From the NCBI GenBank assembly GCA_009602735.1, contig WELA01013251.1, positions 142,954 through 206,953 on the forward strand: a stretch of DNA of 64,000 bases, given 5' to 3'. This document shows positions 34,494 to 46,671 of this stretch, piece after piece. The stretch is from Mesotaenium endlicherianum. Lineage: Eukaryota; Streptophyta; Zygnematophyceae; Zygnematales; Mesotaeniaceae. The notes under the pieces are model-generated. The model did no database searches. It had not been told where the DNA came from and saw nothing but the letters and a program-made list of their open reading frames with translations. Within the stretch, counting starts at the first letter, position 1. Every line of letters starts with the position of its first letter. The position numbers and the translations under genes are program-made.

Positions 34494-37400
34494 ATGGGTC
34501 CTGCTGAACTGGATTCACTATGCATGCCTGACAAACAGATAAAGGAGACCATCAGTAATATAGACGTCCAGAGAGTGCACACTCTGGATGCTCTTGTTCC
34601 ACCTGATGTCCAACATTTCTTTGCTACGTCAGGAGAACAATGCGAAAGTCAGGAAAAGACAGTCCCCCCTATCCTACTGCATTGCATGATTGCAGGTAGG
34701 AAGGTGAGGGCATTTGTTGACGGAGGGGCGTCACATACTTTTATCCACAAGGACTTAGTTAAGCGGCTAAGGCTGCCTACTGTCACCCAAGGGAATAGAA
34801 AAATATTCCTTGGAGATGCCTCAAGTATCCCGGGAGGAGTTATAACCAAGCCTATTGAGGTCCAGTTAGGTTCTGGCATTGCAGTTCTAACTGAAACGCT
34901 TACATTTGAGGTACTCAACACTGGCTTTTATGATCTCGTGCTAGGCAGGTCCTGGCTTAATAGACATCAAGCCGAAGTGTGTTGGAGCAGAGGAACAGTT
35001 AAAGTGAGAGGAGCCAGTGATGGGCAGACTCACTTGGCACCCACTAGTGCTCTTCCTCTTGTCCTGTGTGGATGGCAAATGAAGCAAAAGAAGAGGCTTC
35101 CAGAAGGATGCAAGTTGCTGAATGCAATGGAGTTCATCAAAAGCTGGAACCAGAAGGAAGACAGAATGTTCTGTCTGCTGCTAAGAGAGGTACCTCCTCA
35201 ACCTGAAGAAGTGGTTGAGAAAAAGGTAAGCCCTCCGGAGCACCCTACTGCTGCAAAAATTGTTGCTCAGTACACGGATGTATTTAATATGCCTCCAGGA
35301 CTACCCCCTAAGAGGGAAGTAGATCATAGGATTGATTTATTACCTGGGAGTCAGCCACCTTGGCAACGCACGTATGGCTTGTCTTATGTGGAGAGCGAGG
35401 AGTTGAAAACACAGATTGCAGAGCTTGAGGAAAATGGTTATATTTCTCCCAGTAAATCACCGTACGGCGCACCCATCCTATTTGTTAAGAAAAAGGATGG
35501 CAGTATGCGGATGTGTGTGGATTACAGAGCCCTGAACAGAATTACAGTAAAGAACAAGTATGCTTTACCCAGAATCGAGGACTTGCTTGATACCCTGTCT
35601 GGCGCTAAGGTGTTCAGTAAGATAGATCTCAAGAGTGGTTATCATCAAATCAGAATTGCTGAGGAGGATGAACACAAGACTGCCTTCCGCACACGTTATG
35701 GACACTATGAGTTCAACGTGATGCCATTTGGACTGACTAATGCTCCTGCTACCTTCATGGGTGCTATGAATGACATTTTCAGACCTTATTTGGATAAGTT
35801 TGTGCAAGTTTTCCAAAATGATATTTTTATTTTCTCTGAAGATGAAGCTCACCACGCTGGACACTTAAAGAAAGTGCTGGACACTCTGCGGAAAAATCAC
35901 TTATATGCTAAAATGAGCAAGTGTGATTTTTTTAAAGAAAGTATTGAATTCTTAGGCCACGTTGTCAGTAAAGAGGGCATCAGTGTGGATCCTAAGAAAG
36001 TCCAGACCATAAGGGACTGGCCAGTACCACAGTCTGTCTCTGAAGTTAGATCCTTCCTCTGGTTGGCTAACTACTAGAGGAGATTTATTGAGAATTATTC
36101 CACAAAGGCCAGTAAACTGACTGACCTTACTAAGAAAGACATAGGGTATGTGTGGGGGGAAGAGCAGCAGGCTGCCTTCCAGACCCTTAAAGATGCCCTT
36201 TGTTCTGCCCCAGTGCTAGCCGTGTATGACCCCAGCAAACCGGTGCAGGTGGTTACTGATGCCTCTGACTTTGCCATGGGTGCTATTTTGTTGCAGCCTG
36301 CTGACAAAACCACAAAGGATGGTAAGGTACGGCAGGAGTGGCATCCTGTGTTGTATGAGTCTATGAAATTTAATCCAGCGGAGATTAATTACTCAGTGCA
36401 TGATAAAGAGCTNCCAGTGCATGATAAACAGCTGCTAGCTATCATTGATGTGCTCAAACAGTGGAGAGCATACTTACATGGTAAAGCTTTTAAGGTGATT
36501 ACAGATCATCTAGCTTTGACTCACTTTCAGAAGAAGTCCAAGCTGTCGAGGAGGGAGAACCGCTGGAGCCAGATGCTGGAGCAGTTCCAAGTCCAGATCG
36601 ACAACAAACCAGGGAAGTTGAATCCTGCTGATGCACTCTCTAGAAGACCTGACTCGCAAGCAAGGAACTTTAATCAGCATGCTGTAGATAAAGTCCCGTG
36701 TGCACTCACTTTACTAAAGGTGAAAAAGTCCTTCCTTGAACAACTTAGGAAAGCCTACCTTTCTGACCCAACATTTGAGCCCAGCCCCACTACTGGTGTG
36801 TGTCGTGCTACTGCACTCGGGTATAAGCTTAAAGGAGGGATCTGGGTGACTGAAACCACTTCAGGCAGGCTGAAGCTGGTCATTCCTAATAACTTGGAAA
36901 TAAGGTCTCTCTTACTGAGTCAAGCTCATGACAGTCTCCTGGGTGGACATTTGGGGCAGGCCAAAACTGTTGGCAAACTGGCAAAACATTATCATTGGGA
37001 GGGGTTACCCCGGGAGGTCTTGAAATATGTCAAGTCCTGTGACCAGTGTCAGAGAAATAAGTCTCGGCACACACCACCCGGAGGTCTCTTGCAACCACTG
37101 CCCATCCCAGCTGGACGTTGGGAAACTATATCCATGGACTGGGTGGTCACACTGCCACGAATTGCTAATGGGCATGATTCGATATTGGTAGTCGTGGACA
37201 AACTGACAAAAATGGTCATTTTCATCCCCACAACTGTCAAAGTAACTGCACTTGAAACAGCGAGACAGTTTTACAACCATGTAGTATGCCAACATGGGCT
37301 ACCTTCTAATATCATCTCAGACAGAGACTCAAAATTCACCTCTAAGTTCTGGAGAGCTTTAATGGGGTTAATGGGAGTCAAACAGCTGCTCAGCACAGCA

Positions 37401-38266
37401 AACCACCCTCAGACTGATGGGCAAACTGAAAGAACTAATCGCGTTCTGCAGGAGGTGCTGAGAGCATATACTAACCAAAAACAAGATAATTGGGATGACG
37501 TGTTGCCTCAAATTCAGTTTGCGGTCAACAGTGCGGTGCACACGTCAACGGGCAAGACTCCTTTCAAACTCAGCCTGGGTAGAGTCCCTAAGTCTCCTTT
37601 AGATGTACTTGGGGAGTCTTTAACTGACCTTGAAGGGATTAACAACCCGGTCTCCCTCCAGTTAACTCAGGAGTTTGCTGACACCCTGTCAGAAGTCCAA
37701 CAAAACCTGCACAAAGCCCAAGAAAACCAACAAAAATACGCTAATCAACACCGTCGGGAGCTGACATTTTCTAAGGGCGATTTAGTCAAACTGCATTCTC
37801 AGCACCTGTACCTCCCTGGTGTGGTCAAGAAAACGCTTGGCCCTGTATGGGTCGGTCCATATTCGGTGGTACGTCGTGTCGGTCAGAATGCTTACAAACT
37901 GAACATGTCAGCTGACTACAAGGGTCACCCGATCTTTAATATCTCCTTCCTGGAACCATACATCAAAGGTGATACACTGTTCACAGGTTGGTTACCTGTC
38001 CAACCGGGACCGGTCCGCGCTGTCCGGGACGGCAATCCTGAGGAATATGAGGTCGATGAGATTTTAGACGCTCGCTCGGTCCGTCGATCGTCTAAATATG
38101 TCATGAAGTACCTCATTCGATGGAAGGGTTACGATGCCTCTNGTACCTCATCCGATGGAAGGGTTACGATGCCTCTGGGGACACTTGGGAATTTAAAGAC
38201 CAGCTGACCAATGCCAAAGGGGCGTTGAAACGGTTCCACCTTCGGGCGGCTGGGGCACCTCCCTAA
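34494..38266 (+). pseudogene. B2 pol fossil
   Basis: Protease [12 protein letters not shown], reverse transcriptase, RNase H, integrase with CDQCQRNK, and the chromodomain are all recognisable in the same order as in B1, with only scattered differences. Broken, with a small number of breaks. Confidence 0.9.
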
Positions 38267-38570
38267 CAGTCATTTTCGTTGACACGGGAAGGTGACAGGA
38301 GGCCCTGTCTCCATATAAGTTGGAGGGGGATGCAACAGTTAGTGACAGTTGTGACAGGCAGCCCACCTTTAAAATTAAGTTGGAGGGAGTGGTATTCTCT
38401 GATCACCATATTACACACTCAACCTGCGCTCACACTCACTTGCTCTTCAACTCAATTTCCCTTATATTCCCTCACACCAGGTATTCCACACTAGGAACTC
38501 TCCCGATCGCGTTCCTCTTCATCAAGGGCACTCAGTAGCGGCAAAATATCATGACTTCACTAACTGCATT
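38267..38570 (+). promoter_or_regulatory. B2 spacer with two internal polypurine-like repeats and TGACAG words
   Basis: AAGTTGGAGGGG lies at 38317-38330 and AAGTTGGAGGGA at 38377-38388, both like the true polypurine tract at 40145-40157. GTGACAG and GTGACAGG occur between them. The first 100 bases match the B1 spacer; the rest does not. Confidence 0.4.
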
Positions 38571-40072
38571 GTGTTTAGGATTGAGCAGGATGACTTAGAA
38601 GTCGGAACTCAAGAGGAAGAGAAGGGCGGAAGAGGCACATGCAGAATACTTGCAATTCCGTGGAGACATCGAATCATCTTCCATCTCCGCTCGGGAATCA
38701 CAACGACTCCAACAACAGCGGGAGGCACAGAAGAAGAAGGAGGAGGAGGAACAGGCCAGACTGAGGCAGAAGGAAATCCTCCAGAGGGAAGGGGAGATAT
38801 CCGATAACTTTGACAAGTATATAGAGGTCGGCACAGGGCTCCTCCTCTACCACGATTACGCCAGGATGGTAGGATATACTGTCAGAGAGGCCAAGGCAAT
38901 GGCCCAGGTGAACGAAGCAGGGGCTGCCTCGATTCCTGGTATCTGGGGGGAAGATAGGGTCATCAGGATGATCCCTATGGACGCGGACAGCTTCAAGGAC
39001 TCAACACCCCACAACAGGTTCAAGGCCATGTACAATGAGGTGGAGAGGAGGAGCTGGGAATTTTTGGCCAGGGAAACCAGTCACCTGGACTTTGCAGGTC
39101 ACTGGTACCCTTGTACTCTTAGAAAGACAGATGCTGCCTTCTTCCAAAAGCCCACTAATTGGCGGTGGATGACCATCAACATGAGGGACCAGCAGAATGA
39201 CAGGGCGACGGATGAGGATTTCCTGACAGACCTAAAGGGGAACATAGTATTGCCCCCTCACATTGCGGCTTGGGACCCAAGATTGGATGGAGTCAGAGAC
39301 TGCATGAGCCAAGAGATGCAGGGGGCCAGAAGCAGGGCCCGAAAGTCATTCTCCAAAGGGAAGCACGCTTATGCCAAATGGGCAAGTAAGCAGGGGGAAA
39401 AGGACCTCTATGCGGTCCGGACTCAGCAGCCCCCTCCAGCACCCAAAAGGGGAAGGTCATTAGGATATTCTTTTTCTCGGGAAGAGCTGGAGCAGCGGAC
39501 AGAGGAGACCCCAGAAGTCTCAGAGGAACCCGGGGACGGCGAGGAGGAGGAGTCGGAGGAAGACGAGGAGGAAGGCGAGGANAAAAGGCGAGGAGGAGGA
39601 CAATAGCCCCGCCGTGATCCTGACACCTGCCACATCCCCTGTAAGGGAGAAGACGGAGTTGGCCCCGCAGCAACTCGCTCAAGAGGAGGATATCACTTGG
39701 CTGGGAACTGCAAGAGGACAGACCCCATCTCCAGGCAAGGAGACTCAGTCAGACAGGGCAGACAGGAGGGCTGCTCGGGAGACAGCCAGAGGCCTGCCAG
39801 CATCTCCCTCGCAGAGAGAGCATGTACCCTTGGCTCATGTCATGCAACATCCTTCTGGGATGCCGGTATACGTACCTGTCAGTTTGAGGGCTGCCAAGGA
39901 GAAGGCTGCCTCCCTTCAGTTTCAGACTGTGCAAGAGGAAACAGCCCAGTTATTGCGTTCTCCGCCGGGTTCTTACACGGAACCTCCTTCTCTGACAGGC
40001 TTCAGAAGAACCTCAGACAGGAGGAGGTCTGGCTCTCCTGAGTATAGGGCCTCGGGGACATCTCCCTCCTAA
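38571..40072 (+). pseudogene. B2 third ORF (unknown family), fossil
   Basis: This carries the same core as the B1 third ORF (DYARMVGYT, DSFKDS, YNEVERRSWEFLARE, WRWMTI, LPPHIAAWDPRLDG, FSKGKHAY) but shares only about half its residues there. It is much closer to B3 and B4, including the start region GDIESSSISARES. An acidic Glu-rich stretch follows the core. No signal peptide or membrane segment. Broken. Confidence 0.75.
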
Positions 40073-40157
40073 GGACAGCAGGCTGGGGATAAGAGGGACA
40101 GCACGCTGTTATTAATGTTAGTGTTGTCGAGGCGACAACATGATAAGTTGGAGGGAT

Positions 40158-40878
40158 TGTAATGAATCAGTATACTGGTTGATATAATATTCATTTAAAT
40201 AATATAGTGAAATAAGTTCAGCCTGCTGAACTCTAGTTAACAATCAGTCTGCTGGACTTTATACTTAACATCAGTTTAATGACTTGGCCGGAAGTAGCAG
40301 GCTGAGGTCACCTTAAGTCAGCTTGCTGACACATTCCTAAATAGCCAGCTGACTTCCGTACTCGGTAGCAGCTAACTGCCTCGATATGCATCTAAGTGTG
40401 GTATGCTAGATGAATGGCCAGATGACATCCCTATGATGGATGGCGATTCGGGATGATGGGAGATGGCGGTGGATTTGGTTAACCGAGGTCCTACCAACGT
40501 GGTTAACTCCCGGGTAGGCGGTGCCATCGCACTGACCGTTGAACAGTAAACTCATTCCATGTACATATGCTAGGCATTGCTCTCGAGTTCGGCATTCGGA
40601 AACGAGGCCAACTCTCTTGTACAGCTTACTGAGAGAGATCTGAATCCAAGGCGAGAAGCCATTGATACGCACTGTCTTCTAACCTTGCTTATGTATGAGT
40701 TTACTGATTTGCATTATTGATGCTATTTTACTCGCATTTGACTTAAGAGTACTATTCACTGCTAGTGTGTTGTCCTTTGCCGTTTAACCAGTTAACGGAA
40801 ACTACCATAAAGATTACTTGCTGATATTAAGATCTTTATTAATTGTTAATCGCCTATTTGGTAAGACGATTCATTTCA
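40158..40878 (+). repeat. B2 3' LTR
   Basis: 721 bases following the polypurine tract AAGTTGGAGGGAT. Same family as the B1 LTRs, opposite orientation. Confidence 0.93.
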
Positions 40879-41614
40879 TAGGGTCCTTGAGCGCCACTTC
40901 CTTGGCCACAGTTGGCTTGAGTCCCCTCTTGAACTTGTCCATCATCTCCAACTCGTGCATGGATGGACATTGAAGCACCAGCTCGTTGAAGCGCGATACA
41001 TACTCTTGAATGCTTGCTCGTTGACGAAGGCGCACCAATAGATCTCAAGCGGTAGCCTCGGGTGCAATAGGTTGAAATTGCCTCTTCAAGCCTTCAAATA
41101 GCTGATCAACAATAGCAGGAACTCCAGACAGCTGCTCTTCTCGTTCATACCAAGCTCCAGCACTCTTTTGCAGCAAAGTTATGACAAAGGCGACTTGCCT
41201 GTCGGGCGTGAGCGCAGAATACTCCATAAACTTCTTCACTCCAAAAATCCACTGATGAACAGGCGGCGATCCACGCTCTCCAGTATAAACTTCAGGCTTA
41301 GGCGCACGCACTCCCGATGCGGGTGGAATAACTGGTTGCACTACTGGGTTAAAATGAATCGGTGGCACAACAGGTGCAGGTGCCGAACTCGTCGAAGCGG
41401 CGTTCCCCATAACAACTCGCATTATTCTCTCCACCTCCGCGCGCATACTTTGTTGAAACTGGGTGTAGACTTCTCCTCCAATTGCATTTGCCATTTGCCT
41501 TAGCATCGCCTGCATCTCTTGTTGCTCTCTGGTCATTGTTGGTGCTGCCTGCTGCTCCGCGCGCTCAACATGCTCGACATGTTCGCCTCCTCCAGCTGCC
41601 GGCTGCGACTCCAT
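40879..41614 (-). pseudogene. element A, gag fragment
   Basis: Minus-strand start of the A gag, beginning MESQPAAGGGEHVEHVE with a capsid-like stretch (WIFGVKKFMEYSALTPDRQV). It lies just downstream of the 5' LTR and primer site and stops at the B2 insertion. This fixes the orientation and order of A. Confidence 0.8.
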
Positions 41615-41651
41615 AATATAATATGCAAACTAACCCTGCTCCGATACCAGA

Positions 41652-42384
41652 TGAAAGGGGCAGAGTGCCCTTGTGGAAGCGTAGTGACTCACGAGGAACA
41701 AAGCTAGTTGCAATCATACTCAAGAGTGCAGCGGCATATTCCTAAGAAAGCTTAGGAAAATTACTTGACATTTTGAGTGGCAAGAAATTGCTCACAAATG
41801 TACTAGGATGGAAGGCCTTGTCATTACAAACCCGTAGAACTTTACAAAAGTAAAAACTGATAAGAAACAAAGAAGTTATGCCTATTTATAATTTTCTGCC
41901 TAAGTGCTCCTCTCTAGGAGGAAGCTACGGTGTTTGTCAAATCGTCCCTTCCATAATATTTGTGAGTAAACCAGATCAGTCTAATCTGACGTGTCGGGCC
42001 AAATTGACGTCCACATACATGCATCAACATTACTAGAATATTCTATCTTAGACGCGCTAGGCTAAACTGAAACTTCTAGGTAAATCAACCTAGTCGGCAC
42101 TCCGCGTCAGCCGAACTTATGTGAAGGTTCGAGTTCACACTAACGGGCCAGATCGCTCGACGCTGTCGGTCAATCCGACGGTCGCGCTCACTGCGAATTA
42201 AGGACAGTCGTCAACCGACCTCAAAACTAATTAAACTTCGGAAATCCATAACTCTCTCAATACTTGACCAAATTCGATGAACTTTATATCAAAATGACCA
42301 CAAAAATGCACTCTACACTACTATACAATCAAAACATACTTTTATGAAACTCAAAAATGCACTTTATAAACCTAAGACCTTACA
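41652..42384 (-). repeat. element A, 5' LTR
   Basis: 733 bases with TG…CA ends. The primer-binding site (about 41636-41651 on the minus strand) lies directly beside it. The ACTAG duplication follows at 42385. Confidence 0.93.
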
Positions 42385-43614
42385 ACTAGCACATGTAGGG
42401 TGAGGCCATATAGGCCACACGATCAAATGACGTCCCACACAAATCCGCACGCAACCCTACCTGACACACCACTTCTCTCTTTTGTTTCCAAAATATTCCA
42501 CCACCACTTCTGTAATTGACCCACCTTCGCGATCCAAACTGCCCAACGACGCCAAAAAATTGGTCCCCATGCGTTTTTCAATCCTTTGCAGGACGTAAGC
42601 TGCTACAATTAAGCGCGTAGACAAAGCAAGGCGATAAATTAGCATGCTTGGTCAGGCACAACGACATATGGCAGGCATACAACAACAATAGACATAAAAC
42701 GTTTGAGGGAAGTACAGAAGAGAGACACTATTGTGGTCGCAAAACTGCGAACAATGGTTGAGAGAAAAGAGGGCATTAAGGGAGGCCATAGCGAGCTCCC
42801 ATCGGGTGGCGAGAAGTTCAATGGCGAGCAGCTCAATCATACCGGTAGTGCTAGCGTAGCAAGTCAACTGACATGCAGCAATCGAACTATTACATGCAAA
42901 ATTATTATGATGTAGGATTTAGTACAAGAGCGAGCAAGCCGAGCTCAGTAAGTCTGCAGACGCGGCTGAGCTCAGGCGAAACTTCAAGATCGAGGCTGAG
43001 GCAATTTTGGTCAGTTACAAAAGTGGTGGTGGAAGATTTTGAAAACGAAATAGAGAAATTGTGTGTCAGGTAGGGTCGCGCACGAATTTGTGTGGCACGT
43101 CATTTGATCGTGTAAGGCCTACGTGGCCTCACCTTACAGGTGCAAGTGCTAGTTTTGTAATAACAAAACCTGGAGTGCTATATTTGGAAATAAACGAAAC
43201 TTGGAGTGCTACTTTGGTTATTACCCCTTTTGGGACTAAGTTGGGTTCAAGTGAAACCCCCAAATACCTCCTTCAATAGGACCACGTTTGTGACTCGTCG
43301 AGTTGAATCAGTGCGACGTGGCGCGACAAAATACCCAGCCACTACAAGGAGATCCGAGCGGCCTGGATTCGCAAACGTCTGTGCGTTCTTGAGACCAATG
43401 AGATGCTTGGGGTTCTGGAATGCGTTTTTTAAAGAAGTGGAGATACATCTCGAAAAAACTTCCGTCTGAACCCTCCGGAGGCAATGAGTAAAATTTGAGT
43501 TCATTTTGGGTAGGGAACGCGACAAACCTCTGTGGATTTGGCGATCATTGAGAATGAATCTTGGTTGACGAAAGAAAGATGGCCAAGACACGCGCAAGTG
43601 ACTTCAATTTTTGG

Positions 43615-43838
43615 GGTAATTACCAAAGTAGCACTCCACGTTTCATTTATTTCAAAATCTAGCACTCCAAGTTTTGTTATTATAAAATTAGCTTTTGCAC
43701 ATGTACGGTGAGGCCACGTAGGCCTCGATCAAATGACGTGCCACACGAATTTGCACGCGATCCTACCTGACACACGGCTTCTCTCTTTCGTTTCCAAAGT
43801 CTTCCACCACCACTTTTGTAAACGACCAAAATTGGTCG
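43615..43838 (+). repeat. single arm of a D-type inverted repeat
   Basis: This is about 220 bases strongly similar to the left arm of D, in the same orientation, with shared words such as TAGCACTCCACGTTT, GATCAAATGACGTGCC and TTCCACCACCACTT. No partner arm is seen to its right, so it is a partial or half element. The 389 bases between it and D (43226-43614) hold nothing I recognise. Confidence 0.7.
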
Positions 43839-43989
43839 CGCTGTTTTTAGAGCCTTGTTTGATTAGTTTGTGTTGGGTTTTACTTAAAAATTATATTTAA
43901 TACCAAAAAGGCACAAACTTCAAGTGTCGACGTAATGTCGTACATGTCGTACATGTTCGTACTTTTTAGCACGTGCCGGGCAGAAAAAC

Positions 43990-44470
43990 TATGAGTCAAA
44001 GCATACTTACGCAGACTGTGCTTAACAATTTGGACTATACGCTCCGCCAAACCGTCTGCCTCAGGATGATCGGGATTCGGGAGAAGTGTGATGATCTATA
44101 AAAGGTTCACTTAGCAACTCACTTAACTCTCCCTAAACTTGGATCCATGACCAACGAGGACCTCTGCACATGCCCCGTAACGCATCACCCGCTCGGTGAA
44201 TGCACGGGCAGCGTACGCACTGGACTTGTCGGGGATGCTCACTAACTCAATCAATTTGGTGAGATGTTCAATCATGACGAGGACGTACCGCATACCGCGT
44301 TCAAAGAAGGGTAGGGAACCGGCCAGATCCAGATACCATCAGTAAAACTGGCCGCGAAGGGGGAGGGGCCTGAGAGCGGGTGGAAAAGCATTGAATGTGT
44401 TTTTAACGCGGTCGCATGAGTTTCATGACTGCACAAAGTCCGCGACCTGACGAACTAAACCGTCCCACAT
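43990..44470 (-). pseudogene. element C, integrase remains
   Basis: Minus-strand stretches resemble a Gypsy integrase core: a run reading like FFERGMRYVLVMIEHLTK followed by a helix with AARAFTERV. Strongly decayed, so the family assignment is tentative. Confidence 0.5.
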
Positions 44471-45059
44471 AACTGAGTTTGCAATTGGCTACAGGTGCGT
44501 TTGATGCTGTGATGTCCAAATTTCTTGTAAATGTTGGGAATGAGGGGGACACGCTCCGCTATTGGCATCACGACCCGAGTATGGTGAGATATACTCGCAA
44601 CAAAGTCCCATCGTGCCACTAATAGCGTACGTAACGATACAAAACTTGGTCACGTTTGCGTTGCAAGATACGTGAGGACCATTCTTGTGTGCGCAAGAGG
44701 TCAAGTCTAGGCGCTTAGGCCAGATGTTGAGGGTCACGCCGGTGAAATTTTGTTTAGAACTAACAATGTGGGCAGACGCGAGTACTTGGGCCAATCCTAA
44801 TTAATAGGCAACGTGCCATGCAGGTAAGATGTGTTCTTGTTAGTTAGATGCAAAGCAAGCTCTCATGAGGTCTACATCTCAGGAGTTTGGATTTTGATGT
44901 AAGCCATTTGCGTCTTGATTACTCAATCCTGCGCTATAGTCGATAGTAAATTTGTATTCTTGAAGTATGAGGGCCCAACGAGGATGCTTGCTCGCAGCTA
45001 GACATTCACCCTATTCATTCCCCTCATCATCTGCCTGAGCGAGAACGGCACCCAAACCA

Positions 45060-46110
45060 AGATAGCTTCAATCAGTGTGCAAAAAGGAGAGTTTGTTGTA
45101 GATAGGTCTATAAAGAATGGGGGTTGAGAAGAAGAACTTTTGGAGTTGTCCGAAAGCGTGGTGACGTGCACTAGTCCATTCCCACGTGACATCCTTCTTC
45201 AAATGTTTGTTGAGAGGTGCTGTTATAGCACTACAGTCGAGACAAAAGCTACGATAATAGCCTGTGATACCCATAAAAGCTTGCAATCTAGAGACATCAG
45301 CTGAAATTGGCAAGCTTTGTATAGCTTCTACTGTCACATATTGTGAAATCAGCCCCCCAGGTACGATATGGTGACCAAGGTATAGAACAGAAAGATTAGC
45401 AATCTTGCATATATTTGGGTGACATTTCAACTCAGTGGCTTTCAAGCATTGCAAGACCTCTTAGGCATGTAGTCAGTGTTACTCCACGAACAAGTAAAAT
45501 TGAGAGCATCATTGATGTAACAGCGTGCAAAAGACAACCCGTTGAGCATCCTATTCTCAATACGTGTGGAAACGGGCTGGCGCATTCTTTAGCTTAATTG
45601 GTACAAACGACGGGCGCCCCACAAAGCAGTTTTGCTTTTGTCCTTAGGACCAATGAAAACCTGGTTGAACACTTGACAAACATCGAATACGCTGAACATG
45701 GTGGAGGCCTCTAGCACGTCAAAAATGTCCTCAGGCACTGGCTTAGGATAAGAATCTAGCTTGATAACTGCGTTGAGTTCTCGGTAGTCCTCGCACATAC
45801 GTTTTTCAGTATATATTCCCATGGAACCCTTCTTAGTTGGCATGACGATGAAAGCAGCGAAGTTAGTCATGAATTCCTCAATTAACCCAGCTTTCAACAG
45901 ATCAGCACACTTCTCTTCCATAATAACGAGTTTCACCTTAATATGACGGTAATCTCTTTTAAACACAGGTTTGTCTAGAGTGACATCAATGGTGAGTTGT
46001 GATATCGTACAAACTCCTACATCCATCACAGACTTTGCGAAATAAGCTTCATATGTTTCTACCATACATTTGAATTTCATGACTTCCTCTTTAGTTAACT
46101 GCGTGTCCAA
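45060..46110 (-). pseudogene. element C, reverse transcriptase and RNase H fossil
   Basis: Readable pieces include the start of the RT fingers (AGLIEEFMTNFAAFIVMPTK), CEDYRELNAV, a SVFDVCQVFNQV stretch matching the catalytic F-D-x-x-x-G-Y-H region of Gypsy elements, and a connection/RNase H part with LQAFMGITGYYRSF. Related to Ty3/Gypsy but clearly distinct from A and B. Broken in many places. Confidence 0.75.
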
Positions 46111-46671
46111 TACCTACTCATTCTTGTCTTTAGGTGTCGCTGATAAAGGTAGGGGAACTGTCGACTTCAATTGCTTTGCTATGCTAAAATGCATGATGAT
46201 AAGATTGGAGGATTGCCCGGCAACACCTCATTATAAACCAAAAATTGTAAGACACCCCCCTCTAGCTGAAAGCATGTAGATGATAGGCTGGAATGTGAAT
46301 GTAAGGATATAGGAGACAAGAGTTGAGAGTGGGTAAAACAAGAATATAACCAAGTGAGTGAACGTCTATGACACGACCGAGTAAGTGACAGCTGTGCGTG
46401 TCAGACAACGACAGTGCATTAGTGGCAGCCAAAATAGAGCAAGAATTTGTTTGCATTCAGCGGTTGATGGTTCAACATAACGGTTGGTGAGGGAGTCAAA
46501 CAGCATTTCGGGCCCGAATTGGCAAAAATCATGAGATCCTGGGCGGCTCACTAGCGTGAGAAATGCAGCACGGGGGTGACCAGGAAAGTGGACAAGGCAG
46601 AAAGAAGGGTGGTCCGGTTGATGAACTTCTATACGACAGCAATGAGGGGCTAAGATAGCAGAGTCAGAGTG

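Larger units (their letters stand above)
32169..40878 (+). mobile_element. element B2: Ty3/Gypsy chromovirus of the B family, broken
   Basis: 8,710 bases on the plus strand, inserted into element A with flanks TAGGT and TAGGG, a 5-base duplication with one difference. Order: LTR 32169-32887, primer site, gag, pol, spacer, third ORF, polypurine tract 40145-40157, LTR 40158-40878. Gag-pol is nearly the same as B1, while the third ORF matches B3 and B4 much better. LTRs differ at about 5 percent by eye. Broken, with a few breaks. Several single N bases in and near this copy suggest assembly joins, so its state is uncertain. Confidence 0.92.
18718..42384 (-). mobile_element. element A: Ty3/Gypsy chromovirus fossil, split by B1 and B2
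   Basis: Whole LTR element on the minus strand, bounded by 733-base LTRs and a perfect 5-base duplication ACTAG (18713-18717 and 42385-42389). A primer site TGGTATCGGAGCAGG adjoins the right (5') LTR, like the initiator-methionine tRNA site common in plant Gypsy elements. A polypurine tract of A/G runs beside the left (3') LTR at about 19451-19473. Its own length is about 6.1 kb; the rest is the B1 and B2 insertions. The two LTRs differ at roughly 4 percent of sites by eye, so it is moderately old. The copy is broken, with two large insertions and a small number of other breaks. Confidence 0.92.
18634..43225. mobile_element. element D: non-autonomous DNA element with long inverted repeats, interrupted by element A
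   Basis: The left end (GGTAATTACCAAAGTAGCAC from 18634) and the right end (…GCTACTTTGGTTATTACC to 43225) are inverted copies. The inverted repeats are long: left arm 18634-18717 continues at 42385 to about 42560, and the right arm is about 42985-43225. Element A interrupts the left arm. Without A the element is about 0.9 kb and encodes nothing recognisable (centre about 42560-42985), so it would depend on a transposase elsewhere. Long terminal inverted repeats suggest a Mutator-like or foldback type, but no clean target-site duplication was found. Confidence 0.65.

Noticed and set aside
42990-43225. Inverted copy near element A considered as part of A
   Set aside because: It lies outside the ACTAG duplication that bounds A and pairs with sequence on both outer sides of A. 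It belongs to the older element D.
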